Part shown: piece by piece, positions 50,037-59,283 of the stretch
Position numbering within the stretch: the stretch's first letter is position 1
Layout of the letters: each line of letters opens with the position of its first letter
Assembly: GCF_019704555.1 (NCBI RefSeq)
Contig: NZ_AP024745.1
Coordinates: forward strand, 8,192,501 to 8,256,500
Source of the DNA: Actinoplanes sp. L3-i22
GTDB lineage: Bacteria > Actinomycetota > Actinomycetes > Mycobacteriales > Micromonosporaceae
Direction of reading: 5' to 3'
Length of the DNA: 64,000 nucleotides
Made by a program: the position numbers and the translations under genes
The notes under the pieces: generated by a model
What the model saw: only the letters and a program-made list of their open reading frames with translations
The model's database searches: none
What the model was told of the DNA's origin: nothing

Positions 50037-50891
50037 ATGACGTTCTCGATCGTGGGCCGGTCCGCGGACGGCAAGGCCCTGGGCGTGGCGGTGGCCAGCA
50101 AGTTCCTCGGCGTCGGCGCGGCGGTGCCGGCCGCGCTCGCCGACGTGGGCGCGCTGGCGACGCAGTCGTACGCGAACCTCGCCTACCGTCCGCAGGGCCT
50201 CGCCCTGCTCGCCTCCGGGGTGCCGGCCGACTTCACCGTGCGGGCGCTGACCGCCGGCGACGACGGCCCGGTCGGCCACCGGCAGGTCGGCGTGGTCGCC
50301 GCGACCGGCGACGGGGCCACGTTCACCGGCGACGACTGCCACCCGTGGGCCGGCGGGACGGCCGGCGACGGATACGCGATCCAGGGCAACATGCTGGCCG
50401 GAGCCGCCGTCGTCACCGACATGGCGACCGCGTGGCTGGGCTCCACGACCGAGGCACGGCTGGCCTATCGCCTGGTGGCGGCGCTGCGCGCCGGAGATCA
50501 GGCGGGCGGCGATCGCCGTGGGCGGCAGAGCGCGGCGTTGCTGGTGGTCGCCAAGGGCCTGGGGTACGGCGGCACCAGCGACGTCCTCGTCGACCTGCGC
50601 GTCGACGACCACTCGGACCCGGTCACCGAGCTGGCCCGGCTGCTCACCATGCACTCGCTGTATTTCGAGCGGCCCGATCCCGCCCTGCTGATGCCCCTGC
50701 ACGGTCCGCTCGCCGACGAGGTGCGGACGCGGCTCACCGAGCTCGGCGAGCGGGACGCCGACCTCGACGCGGCGCTCGCGTCCTGGGCCGGGATCGAGAA
50801 CCTGGAGATGCGGATCGTGCCCGGTGCCATCGATCCGCTGGTCCTGGCACATTTACGGGTCGCGAATATTTCCGGCAAACAGCACATCTAA
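50037..50891 (+). CDS. DUF1028-family protein
   Basis: A 284-residue protein of the DUF1028 family (Ntn-hydrolase-like fold, uncharacterised). The N-terminal TFSIVGRSADGKALGVAVASKFLGVGAAVP and ATQSYANLAYRPQGLALL are the conserved core, then GDDCHPWAGGTAGDGYAIQGNMLAG and the Asp-rich VDLRVDDHSDPV. The C-terminal part has a helical tail with an ELGERDADLDAAL segment, similar to the putative peptidoglycan-binding region in longer members. ATG 50037 is chosen over GTG 50028. It stands apart from the divergent ArsR gene and 60 bp before the next gene. Confidence 0.88.
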   Translation: MTFSIVGRSADGKALGVAVASKFLGVGAAVPAALADVGALATQSYANLAYRPQGLALLASGVPADFTVRALTAGDDGPVGHRQVGVVAATGDGATFTGDDCHPWAGGTAGDGYAIQGNMLAGAAVVTDMATAWLGSTTEARLAYRLVAALRAGDQAGGDRRGRQSAALLVVAKGLGYGGTSDVLVDLRVDDHSDPVTELARLLTMHSLYFERPDPALLMPLHGPLADEVRTRLTELGERDADLDAALASWAGIENLEMRIVPGAIDPLVLAHLRVANISGKQHI

Positions 50892-50953
50892 GTCTTTCCG
50901 TCCTGGAATGATCATTTACGGGGACGTAAGTGTCAGGGGACGGTGGGACATCA

Positions 50954-51568
50954 ATGGCATTCGAGGAGCGCGCCACCGCGCCGGTGATGAGCCGGCGCAG
51001 CATCATCACGCTGGATTTTCCGGGAGCGGTGCCGGCCATCTGCCAGCTCCGTCCGGCGGATCCGGCCACTTCCGGTCCGCCGACCGCTTCCGGTTCTTCC
51101 ACATCGGAAAACCGGTTCGTCGTACGGCGTGAGCTGGCGCCCGCCGACGCGGGCGTGCCGATGATGCTCCGCGTGCGGGTACTGGACGCGGTCGACCGGC
51201 CACTGCCGGGCGCCGTCCTGGAGATCTCGCACCGGGCGCCGGGGCCCGCGGATCCCGTGCTGAGCGGGGCTCAGGTGACCGATCCGCACGGGTACGCCGA
51301 GTTCAAGACGGTGTTCCCGGGCTGGTCCGCATCCGAGCCGGCCGGCATCGACCTGACCCTGTACCTGGCCGGCTCGCGGGACTGCGGACGGCTCCACTTC
51401 ACCGGCCAGGTGATCACGCAGGTGGCGGGCCTGGCTTGGTACCGCGAAAACCCGCGCCCGATCGCACCGCCCGAGGCACCCGCCGGTTTCCCGCAGGTGG
51501 TCCCGCGAGACCGCTACGACCTGACCGCCGGCCTGCTCGCCACAATAAGCGCCGTCACCGACCGCTGA
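50954..51568 (+). CDS. Uncharacterised protein with an intradiol-dioxygenase-like beta fold
   Basis: A 204-residue protein (212 from the alternative GTG at 50930). Residues about 70-180 resemble the beta-sandwich of intradiol ring-cleavage dioxygenases: MMLRVRVLDAVDRPLPGAVLEISH, then a loop, VTDPHGYAEFKTVFPGW and RLHFTGQVIT. The Tyr/His iron ligands of true protocatechuate dioxygenases are not clearly present: only Tyr in HGYAEF and His in LHFTG can be proposed. So it may be a non-catalytic relative. Both starts have a purine-rich site. No signal peptide. Confidence 0.6.
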   Translation: MAFEERATAPVMSRRSIITLDFPGAVPAICQLRPADPATSGPPTASGSSTSENRFVVRRELAPADAGVPMMLRVRVLDAVDRPLPGAVLEISHRAPGPADPVLSGAQVTDPHGYAEFKTVFPGWSASEPAGIDLTLYLAGSRDCGRLHFTGQVITQVAGLAWYRENPRPIAPPEAPAGFPQVVPRDRYDLTAGLLATISAVTDR

Positions 51569-51691
51569 CCCAAACACCACCACGCCACAGCCACCACCGT
51601 CGCACCGCCACCGCACCGCCACCGCCTCGGCCGCCGCACCGCCACCACCGCCGCACCGCCACCGCCGCCGCACCGCCACCGCCACCACGCC

Positions 51692-51835
51692 TTCGCCGCC
51701 ACCGCCTCGGCCGCCGCGCCACGGCTTCGCCGCCACCGCCTCGGCCGCCGCGCCACGGCTTCGCCGCCACCGCCTCGGCCGCCGCGCCACGGCTTCGCCG
51801 CCACCGCCTCGGCCGCCGCGCCACGCCTTCGCCGC
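51692..51835. repeat. Minisatellite, 34 bp x about 4
   Basis: Units starting TTCGCCGCCACCGCCTCGG are found at 51692, 51726, 51760, 51794 and, partly, 51828, exactly 34 bp apart. More diffuse CCACCGCCG repeats occupy 51580-51691. Together they fill the gap between the uncharacterised gene and the response regulator. No gene is seen. Confidence 0.93.
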
Positions 51836-51874
51836 CAAGCCGCCACACCTTGGCCACCAGCGCCACAGTCCTCC

Positions 51875-52528
51875 TCAGCCACGCAGATAGGCCAGAACCG
51901 CCCGGACCCGCCGATGATCATCGGAGTCGGGCGGCAGGTCGAGCTTGGTCAGCAGGCTGTTGATGTGCTTGGCCACCGCCGCCTCGGACACCCTCAGCCC
52001 ACGGGCGATCCCGGTGTTCGACCGCCCCTCCGCCATCAACCCGAGAACCTCACGCTCCCGCGCAGTCAGCCGATTCAGCGGATCCCGCCGCCGATTCAGC
52101 AACTGCCGAACCACCTCCGGATCCACCACCGTCCGCCCGCCGGCCACCGCGACAAGCGCCTCGACGAAATCGGTGACCTCCCCGATCCGTTCCTTCAGCA
52201 GATAGCCGACCCCCGCGCCCGGCCCGGAGTCGAGCAGCTCCGACGCATAGGTCTGCTCCACGTACTGACTGAGCACCAGCACCGGAAGCTCCGGATCCTC
52301 GGCCCGCAGCGCGATCGCCGCCTGCAGCCCCTCGTCACTGAACCCCGGCGGCATCCGCACATCGGTCACCACCACGTCCGGCTTGTGCTCGGCCACGGCC
52401 ACCCGCAGCTCATCGGCATCCCCCACCGCGGCCACCACCTCATGCCCGAACTTCCGAAGCATCCCAGCCACGCCTTCCCGAACAATCACCCCATCCTCAG
52501 CGATCACCACCCGCAGCCCGCCGCTCAC
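51875..52528 (-). CDS. NarL-type response regulator
   Basis: A 217-residue regulator with a receiver domain (about 1-125: VVIAEDGVIVREGVAGML, phospho-Asp in VVVTDVRMPP, Lys in LLKERIG) and a LuxR-type helix-turn-helix (about 150-210: LTAREREVLGLMAEGRSNTGIARGLRVSEAAVAKHINSLLTKL). GTG 52528 is the start nearest the receiver; alternatives lie at 52534 and 52558. The cognate kinase is upstream in the same direction, after a minisatellite gap. With the ABC exporter beyond, this is a typical envelope-stress or antimicrobial-peptide response module. Confidence 0.9.
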   Translation of the reverse strand: MSGGLRVVIAEDGVIVREGVAGMLRKFGHEVVAAVGDADELRVAVAEHKPDVVVTDVRMPPGFSDEGLQAAIALRAEDPELPVLVLSQYVEQTYASELLDSGPGAGVGYLLKERIGEVTDFVEALVAVAGGRTVVDPEVVRQLLNRRRDPLNRLTAREREVLGLMAEGRSNTGIARGLRVSEAAVAKHINSLLTKLDLPPDSDDHRRVRAVLAYLRG

Positions 52529-52557
52529 GTCCACACCCCCAACTCCCAGCCCCACCA

Positions 52558-52680
52558 CTCAAACCCACACCGCAGCCCACCGCTCAAACCCACACCGCAG
52601 CGCACCGCTCAAACCCACACCGCAGCGCACCGCTCAAACCCACACCCACAGCCCGCCGCTCAAACCCACGCCCCAACCCT
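52558..52680. repeat. Minisatellite, 25 bp x about 5
   Basis: CTCAAACCCACACCGCAGC begins at 52558, 52583, 52608, 52633 and 52659, mostly 25 bp apart. More diverged copies continue to about 52760. It separates the kinase from the regulator (52529-52799), so the two are spaced unusually far for a two-component pair. Confidence 0.9.
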
Positions 52681-52799
52681 CAGCCCCACCACCCAAACCA
52701 CACCGCAGCCCACCGCTCAGCCCACACCCCAACTTCCAGCCCCACCGCTAAGCCCGCACCCCAACTTGCCCGTGAGCTGCGCACGGACGATGCGGGCGC

Positions 52800-54092
52800 T
52801 CATGCGCGTGTTTCCGCAGGCCGGCCGGTGCGGGCGGCTGGCGGGGAGCGATCGGCTGGTGGGACGGGGATCTCGACACGCAGGACGGTGGGGCCGCCGG
52901 CCGGACTGGCGACCGCTACCGTGCCGTCGAGGACCGCAGCGCGGTCGGCCAGGCCGACGAGGCCGGAGCCACCGGCCGGTTTGGCGCCGCCGCGGCCGTC
53001 GTCGCGGATCTCGAGGATCAGGCGGCCCTGGTCGACGGTGCCGGAGACGCTGGCGCTGGTGGCGCCGCTGTGTTTCGTCACGTTGGCCAGCGCCTCGACG
53101 ATCACGAAGTAGGCGGTGATCTCCAGCGCCGCCGGCAATCGGCCGGGCAGCGAGAACTGCAGGTCCACCGGCAGCGGCGTGATCGACGCGACCTCGCCGG
53201 CGGCCGCGGCCAGGCCCCGGTCGGTCAGCACCTTGGGATGCACGCCGCGGATCAACTCCCGGATCTCGGTCAGCGCCTGCTTCGCCAGGGTCTGCGCCTC
53301 CACCAGGTATTTCTCGGCCGGACTGCCCGCCGGCAGCTCCAGCCGGGCCATGCCGAGCTGGATGTTCATCGCCACCATCCGCTGCTGGGCGCCGTCGTGC
53401 AGATCCCGCTCGATCCGCCGGCGCTCCAGCTCGAACGCGTCGACCAGGCGGGCCCGGGACCGGGTCACCTCGATCAGCCGCTCGTCGGCGTCGTGCGCGC
53501 GCGGAGCCAGGATCGCGCGGGCCATCGCGGCTCGCGCCCCGGCCCAGGCGGTCACCGGCCAAGCCAGGATCAACGTCAGCGGCACCCCGGCCGCGGCCAG
53601 GGCGAGCCGGGCGGACATCGGCTCGTCGACCATGTAGAACGGTGCTCCGAAGGTGGTCAGCACCTCGTAGAAGACCGCGCCGACGACCAGCGAGTCCATC
53701 CAACACAGCAAACTGGCCAGGAGCGTCGCGTAACCCAGCTCGCGCCAGGTGGCCTGCTCGCGCAGGCGGACGGCCAGCCAGCCCCGCACACCGGGCCGGG
53801 TCACCGGCCGATGCGGGTCGGGCAGCTCGTCCAGGTCGACCAGGCGCATGCGGCGCCGCTCCATCCGGGCGACCACGACGCCGGAGAGGATCGTCGCCAC
53901 ATAGCACGCCAGCCCGATCGCCACGATCGACAGCAGGGCGCCGACCAGGATCAGGGCGACCACGCCGAGGACGGTGGCGAACCCGAGCAGGGCACCGCCA
54001 CTGAGATAGACAAGGGAACGCCACGGCCAGGCCGAGCGCAGGAACTCGGTCGGCCGGAGGGTGAGCGCTTCGAGCGCGTTGCGGACCGGCAT
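52800..54092 (-). CDS. NarL/DesK-type sensor histidine kinase
   Basis: A 430-residue kinase. The N-terminal half has four or five membrane segments (about 27-70 and 120-190) with little extracellular sequence, so it probably senses within the membrane or through the ABC transporter. The HisKA_3 region is DAFELERRRIERDLHDGAQQRMVAM with the phospho-His in RDLHDG, and the ATPase domain has ALANVTKHS, IRDDGRGG and GSGLVGLADR. ATG 54092 is used; a GTG at 54101 would add three residues. It is divergent from the ABC exporter genes. Confidence 0.92.
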   Translation of the reverse strand: MPVRNALEALTLRPTEFLRSAWPWRSLVYLSGGALLGFATVLGVVALILVGALLSIVAIGLACYVATILSGVVVARMERRRMRLVDLDELPDPHRPVTRPGVRGWLAVRLREQATWRELGYATLLASLLCWMDSLVVGAVFYEVLTTFGAPFYMVDEPMSARLALAAAGVPLTLILAWPVTAWAGARAAMARAILAPRAHDADERLIEVTRSRARLVDAFELERRRIERDLHDGAQQRMVAMNIQLGMARLELPAGSPAEKYLVEAQTLAKQALTEIRELIRGVHPKVLTDRGLAAAAGEVASITPLPVDLQFSLPGRLPAALEITAYFVIVEALANVTKHSGATSASVSGTVDQGRLILEIRDDGRGGAKPAGGSGLVGLADRAAVLDGTVAVASPAGGPTVLRVEIPVPPADRSPPAARTGRPAETRA

Positions 54093-54202
54093 GTGGGGCA
54101 CGGTACCGCCGCGATTCGCCGCCGTCGGTAGTGCTGGCGTTACCTTCGATCCTCACCCCTGCGTGAATGTGCCGGGCCGCGCGAACCGGTTGGCTGATGC
54201 CC

Positions 54203-54958
54203 ATGACGACGACGCGAGCAGACACAGCCGCCGTGGAGATCCGCGGGGTCACCAAACGGTATGGCCAGGCCGAGAACGCGGTCACCGCGCTCGACGAGGT
54301 GGACGCGCGGTTCGCTCCGGGCACGTTCACGGCCGTGATGGGCCCGTCCGGCTCGGGGAAGTCCACGCTGCTGCACTGCGCGGCCGGGCTCGACCGGGTG
54401 ACGAGCGGTGAGGTGCTGATCGACGGCGTGCCCATCGGGGGTCTGGGCGAGCGTGCCCTCACCCGGCTCCGCCGCAGCCGGGTGGGGTTCGTCTTCCAGG
54501 CGTTCAACCTGGTGCCGGCCCTGACCGCGGCGCAGAACGTGGTGCTGCCGCTGCGCCTGGCCGGCCGTAAACCACAGCCCGGCGAGGTGGCGGCGATGCT
54601 GGCCGAGGTCGGTCTCGCCGAGCGTGCCGGGCATCGGCCCACGGAGCTGTCCGGTGGCCAGCAGCAGCGGGTGGCGATCGCGCGTGCGCTCGTCACCCGG
54701 CCCGCGGTGATCTTCGCGGACGAGCCGACCGGCGCGCTGGACGCGCGCTCCGGGGCCGAGGTGCTGCGCCTGCTGCGCAGCGCGGTCGACCGGCACCGCC
54801 AGACCATCGTGATGGTCACCCACGATCCGGTGGCCGCCGCGCACGCCGACCGGGTGCTGTTCCTGGCCGACGGCCGGGTGGTGGACGATCTGCCCGGTCC
54901 GGTCGGGGCGGAGAAGATCGCGGTGCACACCGCGCGGCTCGAGGAGTCGGCCCGATGA
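54203..54958 (+). CDS. MacB/LolD-type ABC transporter ATP-binding protein
   Basis: A 251-residue ATPase of the MacB/FtsE-like group. Walker A is GPSGSGKST (about 46-54), the family loop is VGFVFQAFNLVPALTAAQNVVLP, the signature is LSGGQQQRVA and Walker B is VIFADEPTGALD. ATG 54203 is preferred; 54197 is possible. It overlaps the FtsX-like permease by ATGA. With the divergent kinase and regulator it forms a sensing and export module probably dealing with peptides or envelope-active agents. Confidence 0.92.
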   Translation: MTTTRADTAAVEIRGVTKRYGQAENAVTALDEVDARFAPGTFTAVMGPSGSGKSTLLHCAAGLDRVTSGEVLIDGVPIGGLGERALTRLRRSRVGFVFQAFNLVPALTAAQNVVLPLRLAGRKPQPGEVAAMLAEVGLAERAGHRPTELSGGQQQRVAIARALVTRPAVIFADEPTGALDARSGAEVLRLLRSAVDRHRQTIVMVTHDPVAAAHADRVLFLADGRVVDDLPGPVGAEKIAVHTARLEESAR

Positions 54959-57411
54959 TGGCGTGGGCGATGGTCCGGCACCGGTTCGCGAGCTTCGCCG
55001 GCACGTTCGTGGCGATCGCGCTGGGCGTGGCCGTGGTGGCCGGCTCGGTGACGCTGTATCTCTCCTCGCAGCCCCGGCCGCCCGAGCGGTACCGAGCCGC
55101 CCCGGTGACCGTGCAGGCGCCGTCGGTGGGCACGAACGACTACGGCGAGCCGGAGATCCGCTCGTGGACGCCGGCCGAGCTGACCGACCTGTCCGCACGG
55201 CTGCGCCAGGATCCGCGGATCACGAACGCGATTCCTGATCCGTTCTTCTACGTCCAGGAACAGGGCACCGACGCCGACCGGATGGCACAACTGGCCGGGC
55301 ACTCCTGGTCCTCGGCAGCACTCGGCGCCTACCGGCTGACCAGCGGAAACGCGCCGGCGAAGCGGGGCGAGGTGGTCGTCGGCACGTCACCGGCCGACGC
55401 CACCACCGCGCACGTCGGCGCGGGCGACACAGCAGCCGTGCAGGCCGGTCCGAGCAGCACGGCGGCCTCGCACGTCGGCGCGGGCGGCACGACAGCTGAG
55501 GACGTCGGGGCGGGCGGCACGACGGCTGAGGACGTTGGGCCGGGCAGCACGATCCAGGTGCTGACCGCGGCTGGGCCGGAGACGTGGCGGGTCACGGGCA
55601 CTACCGACGGTCCCGGCTACTACGTGACGGAGCGTGACGCGCTGGCGCGGGCTTCCGGCGTACGGGCAATGGGTTTGATCGTGGCCGGCGACCGAGCGCA
55701 AGTGGCGGACGCGGCGCAAGCCCTGATCGGCGTGGCCGGGACGGTCCTCGCCGGGGCGGACCGCGCCGCCCTCGAGCCGGCGATGGTGACCCGGACCCGG
55801 TGGATCGGCGCGCAGCTGCTGATCGCGATGGTCACGCTGGGCACCTTCGCGACCGTATTCGTGGTCGCCTCGACGTGTGCGCTGACGGCCGCTCAACGGC
55901 GGCGCGAGCTGGGCCTGCTGCGGGCGGCCGGCGCGACGCCGGGTCAGGTGCGCCGGATGATGTACGCGGAGACGACGCTCATCGCGCTGCTGGCCGGCCT
56001 GGTCGGCGCGCCGCTGGGGACAGCGCTCGCGCCGTTGCTGGCCGGCCCGATGGTCGACCTCGATCTCGAGCCACCCGGTTTCGAGGCGACCTGGCAGCCG
56101 ATCGCGGTGGGTGGGGCGGTTCTGCTCGGCCTGGTCGTGGCGCTGGCCGGGGTGGCCGTGGCGGCGCGCCGGGCAAGCAAGGTTCCGCCACTGGCGGCGC
56201 TGCGCGACGCGGCCGCCGAGACCCGCTCGATGACGCCGTCGCGCTGGGTGTTCGGTCTGCTCAGTGTCGCGCTGGGCGCGGCGCTGCTGGCCGCGATGCC
56301 GTCGATGGCGACGGACAGCAAGACGACCGCCGGGATGGGCGCCGCCATGCTGTGGCTGACCGCGGCGGCGCTGCTCACCCCGGTGGTGATCGGGCCGCTG
56401 GTGCGGTTGGCGACCGGGCCGTGGCGAGGCTCGGCGACCGGGATGGTGGTGCGGGAGGGCACGCTGACCGGGGTCCGCCGGGTTGCCTCGACGGCCGCTC
56501 CGGTGCTGGTGACGGTCGGTATGACGGTGCTGCTCACCGGCATGGTGGCGACGATCGACGAGGCGACCGGGATCGACGAGACGGCGAAGATTCCGGCGGC
56601 CACCGTGCTGGCTCCGGACGGTGCGCCTGGGCTCGGTGAGGCCGCCGTCCGCGCTCAGACCGGGAGCTCGCGGCTCGACACCCGGGTGCTGATCGCGCAC
56701 GGCACGGCGACCACCGGTGAGGATGCGGCCGGCATCGATGGCGCGCCCGTGACGCTCACCCCGGAGGCGGCCAAGGAGTTGGGGGCTTCCGCCGGGTCGG
56801 CGATCAGCCTGCGGTGGGCGGACGGCGCGGTCAGCTCACTGGCGGTCCGGAAGATCGACGCGGCGGCCGCAGCGGCCGTGGTGCTCCCCCGTGACCTGGT
56901 TCGGCAGCACGATCCGGACGCCCTGACCAGCATGGTCGTGCTGACCGGCGAACCGCGGCCGGTCGCCGGGGCCCGGGTGCTGTCGGCTCGGGAGTACGCA
57001 CAGGAGGAGGTCGATGAGGAGGGTGATCTGGTGGATCTGTTCCTGTGGGTGCTGATCGGGCTGACCGCCGGGTACACGGCGATCGCGGTGTCGAACACGC
57101 TGCTGATGGCCACCGCCGCACGACGGCCGGAGTTCCGGTCGCTGCGTCTGGCCGGGGCCGGGCTCGGGCAGGTCCTGCGCATCACCACGGCCGAGGCGTT
57201 GCTCGCTGCGGTCGTCGGCGCGCTGCTGGGCGGTTCGGTGGGCTGGTTCTCGCTGACCGGTGTTCACGCCGCCGTCGAGGACGAGTTGGGTAGCAAGGTG
57301 GCCCTGATCGTTCCGTGGGGCGCGGCGCTCGCGGTCGCAGCGCTGTGTGCCCTGCTCGCGGTCGCCTCCACCGCAGTGCCCGTGCTGCGACGAACCGGCC
57401 TCGCCCGATAG
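54955..57411 (+). CDS. FtsX/MacB-like ABC transporter permease
   Basis: An 818-residue permease with the 2 x FtsX layout: TM1 (about 12-35), a large extracellular domain, three helices (about 283-400), a short cytosolic loop, TM (about 425-460), another helix, a second extracellular part and three final helices (about 690-810). TTCALTAAQRRRELGLLRAAGATPGQVRRM and RRPEFRSLRLAGAGLGQVLRI are the FtsX coupling motifs. Residues about 153-202 are five tandem ten-residue units (HVGAGGTTAE type) inserted where relatives have a single VGDT-like turn. Confidence 0.92.
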   Translation: MMAWAMVRHRFASFAGTFVAIALGVAVVAGSVTLYLSSQPRPPERYRAAPVTVQAPSVGTNDYGEPEIRSWTPAELTDLSARLRQDPRITNAIPDPFFYVQEQGTDADRMAQLAGHSWSSAALGAYRLTSGNAPAKRGEVVVGTSPADATTAHVGAGDTAAVQAGPSSTAASHVGAGGTTAEDVGAGGTTAEDVGPGSTIQVLTAAGPETWRVTGTTDGPGYYVTERDALARASGVRAMGLIVAGDRAQVADAAQALIGVAGTVLAGADRAALEPAMVTRTRWIGAQLLIAMVTLGTFATVFVVASTCALTAAQRRRELGLLRAAGATPGQVRRMMYAETTLIALLAGLVGAPLGTALAPLLAGPMVDLDLEPPGFEATWQPIAVGGAVLLGLVVALAGVAVAARRASKVPPLAALRDAAAETRSMTPSRWVFGLLSVALGAALLAAMPSMATDSKTTAGMGAAMLWLTAAALLTPVVIGPLVRLATGPWRGSATGMVVREGTLTGVRRVASTAAPVLVTVGMTVLLTGMVATIDEATGIDETAKIPAATVLAPDGAPGLGEAAVRAQTGSSRLDTRVLIAHGTATTGEDAAGIDGAPVTLTPEAAKELGASAGSAISLRWADGAVSSLAVRKIDAAAAAAVVLPRDLVRQHDPDALTSMVVLTGEPRPVAGARVLSAREYAQEEVDEEGDLVDLFLWVLIGLTAGYTAIAVSNTLLMATAARRPEFRSLRLAGAGLGQVLRITTAEALLAAVVGALLGGSVGWFSLTGVHAAVEDELGSKVALIVPWGAALAVAALCALLAVASTAVPVLRRTGLAR
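55411..55560 (+). repeat. In-frame tandem repeat, 30 bp x 5, in the FtsX-like gene
   Basis: Units at 55411, 55441, 55471, 55501 and 55531 encode HVGAGDTAAV, QAGPSSTAAS, HVGAGGTTAE, DVGAGGTTAE and DVGPGSTIQV. The third and fourth units are nearly identical in DNA. The last runs on into the normal strand (IQVLTAAG). Confidence 0.9.
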
Positions 57412-57844
57412 AGCCGGACTCGCCGGGTCGCGGCCGAGGAGCCGACCTCCGGCGATGCCGGATCCGGGCCCGGCCGCAACCCGAGCAGCGTGGGCAGCGG
57501 GCTCGGCCGGCCAGGTGCCACGCAGTGCCGGTGTGCGCGGATGGGCCGGTGCGACGCGCCCGGCGCCCGTGGCACGACACGGGCGCGGCGCGGCCTGGCC
57601 GGGCGCGGCGCGGCCTGGCCGGGCGGGGCGTGGCCGCGGCACGGCCTGGCCGGGCCCCAGCGTGGCCGAGCCGCCGGGCCGGGCGTTGCGAGCCGAGGCG
57701 GGCCGGGCCGCGTCGGGCTGTGTGCGGGCGCGGCGCGGCCTGGTCTGGTTGGGCGGGACGCGGCCTGACTCGGCGCGGCGGGGCTGGCCGGGCGAGCGGG
57801 TCGGTTGGGCGGTTGGGCGGTTGGGCGGTTGGGCGGTTGGTTGG
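57412..57844. other. 433-bp gap of GC-rich low-complexity sequence
   Basis: No credible gene. The middle holds GGCGCGGCGCGGCCTGGCCG-type imperfect repeats (about 57580-57660 and 57725-57770), and the right end has TTGGGCGG repeated four times from 57805, 8 bp apart. Open frames across it are Arg/Gly/Ala-rich. It lies between two convergent genes. Confidence 0.8.
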
Positions 57845-59047
57845 CTAGCGGCGGCGTTTGGGGTTGAAGCGGTGGGCGGCGGTTAGGGTTCGGGTGGACC
57901 AGCGCATGGCGTCCAGGGCTGGGACGGCCAGGTCCTCTGAGCCGGGTTCGCCGGATTCGTAGGCTCGGACCGCGTTCAGGACCTGGCCGAGGCGACCGGT
58001 GCCGTGGGTCAGGGCGTCGGAGACGTCGGCGGTCAACGGGAGTTGTTCGCCCATGGCGGCCGGGGTGAAGCCCATCAGGCGGGCCATGCCGATGACCAGG
58101 CCGGCCACGAAGGCGGCGCCCGGGTCGGCGTGGAAGCGCGGGGCCAGGTTCTCGCACAGGCGGGCCTGGGTCAGCGCGGTGAGCAGTTGCCCCTCCGGGG
58201 CCTCGGCCACGTCGTCGACCACCATCAGGGTGGCCCAGCGGCGGATCCGGGTCAGGCCGACCAGCATGACGGCCTGGCGGACCGAGGAGATCCGGCTGAC
58301 CACGCCGGCCGCGACCGAGTTGCTGACCCGGAGTACGCGCAGGGCCAGGGCCGGGTCGCTGACGATGATCGAGGTGATCTTCTCGAGCTGGACGTCCGGG
58401 GACATCAGGGCCGCGACGAGTTCGAGACGGCGCAGACGGGACGGCGACAGGCTGGGCGTGCTCAGCACCTGGGGACGGCTCAGGGCGTACCCCTGGCGCA
58501 GTTCCATGCCGTAACGGTCCGCGATGGCGACCTCGACCTCGGTCTCCAGGCGTTCGGCGACCAGTTGGAGACCCGGGAACTTGCGGCAGGCGGCGACGAT
58601 CTCGTCGAGCCGGCTCAGGTCGCCGTCCAGCAGGTCGAGCTTGACGTAGGAGGCCAGCCCGAGCAGTTGCTCGTGGCCGGAGCCCCAGACGAAGTCGTCC
58701 AGGGCGATCTTGTAGCCGGCTTCGGCCAGCGCGGTGATCCCTTCGATCACCTCGTCGTCCACCGCGACCGTCTCCAACACCTCCAGCACCACCTGTTCGG
58801 GGCCGAACGGCAACGGCAGCCGTCCGGTCACGAACTCACGGGTGAGGTTGATGAAGCACGGCCGATCACCGGCCACCTCGGCGATTCCGAACTCGGTGAA
58901 TGCGTTGATCATCACCGTGCTGGTCGCGTAGGTGTCCTGGCGGCCGGACGCCACATCGTTCATCCGGCCACGGAAGAGCAGCTCGAAGGCGACGATCGAG
59001 CCTTGAGCGTCGAAGATCGGCTGACGGCCGACGTGTACTGCTTCCAT
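57845..59047 (-). CDS. EAL-HDOD domain protein (YuxH/CdgJ type)
   Basis: A 400-residue signalling protein. The N-terminal EAL-like domain (about 1-195) begins VHVGRQPIFDAQGSIVAFELLFRG, where the EAL motif is ELL, and has LALDDFVWG-like (IALDDFVWGSG) and VAERLETEVE segments. The C-terminal HDOD domain (about 200-385) has LRVLRVSNSVAAGVVSRISSVRQAVMLVGLTRIRRW. In relatives the EAL part is usually inactive as a phosphodiesterase and the protein controls motility by another route. The ATG 59047 start is chosen because upstream sequence is Cys/Ser-rich repeat translation. It may relate to spore motility here. Confidence 0.9.
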   Translation of the reverse strand: MEAVHVGRQPIFDAQGSIVAFELLFRGRMNDVASGRQDTYATSTVMINAFTEFGIAEVAGDRPCFINLTREFVTGRLPLPFGPEQVVLEVLETVAVDDEVIEGITALAEAGYKIALDDFVWGSGHEQLLGLASYVKLDLLDGDLSRLDEIVAACRKFPGLQLVAERLETEVEVAIADRYGMELRQGYALSRPQVLSTPSLSPSRLRRLELVAALMSPDVQLEKITSIIVSDPALALRVLRVSNSVAAGVVSRISSVRQAVMLVGLTRIRRWATLMVVDDVAEAPEGQLLTALTQARLCENLAPRFHADPGAAFVAGLVIGMARLMGFTPAAMGEQLPLTADVSDALTHGTGRLGQVLNAVRAYESGEPGSEDLAVPALDAMRWSTRTLTAAHRFNPKRRR

Positions 59048-59204
59048 CACCGGAATTCCCACGTCGGGGCCATCGGCACAAAAACCGGCGACCTGACGAA
59101 TCCGGGCACGGAAACAATGCCGAAACGGATGTTCCCCCTCAGGACCCACTCGTGTTGGGATGAGACCGCGGTCACAAACGACGCCGGCAAAGCACGACCC
59201 CGGC

Positions 59205-59255
59205 AAGCACGACTCAGGCGTAAGCACGACTCAGGCATAAGAGCTACTCAGGCAT
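59205..59255. repeat. Tandem repeat, 17 bp x 3
   Basis: AAGCACGACTCAGGCGT, then two close variants, at 59205, 59222 and 59239. Flanking partial units extend it to about 59190-59268. It lies in the promoter gap between the divergent EAL-HDOD and acyl-CoA ligase genes. Confidence 0.9.
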
Positions 59256-59283
59256 AAGCACCACCCCGAAGGGATTCCACCGG

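Noticed and set aside
57315..57886. Open frames of 170-180 codons after the FtsX-like gene
   Set aside because: Gly/Arg/Ala low-complexity products from GC-rich repeats, extending antisense into the EAL-HDOD gene.
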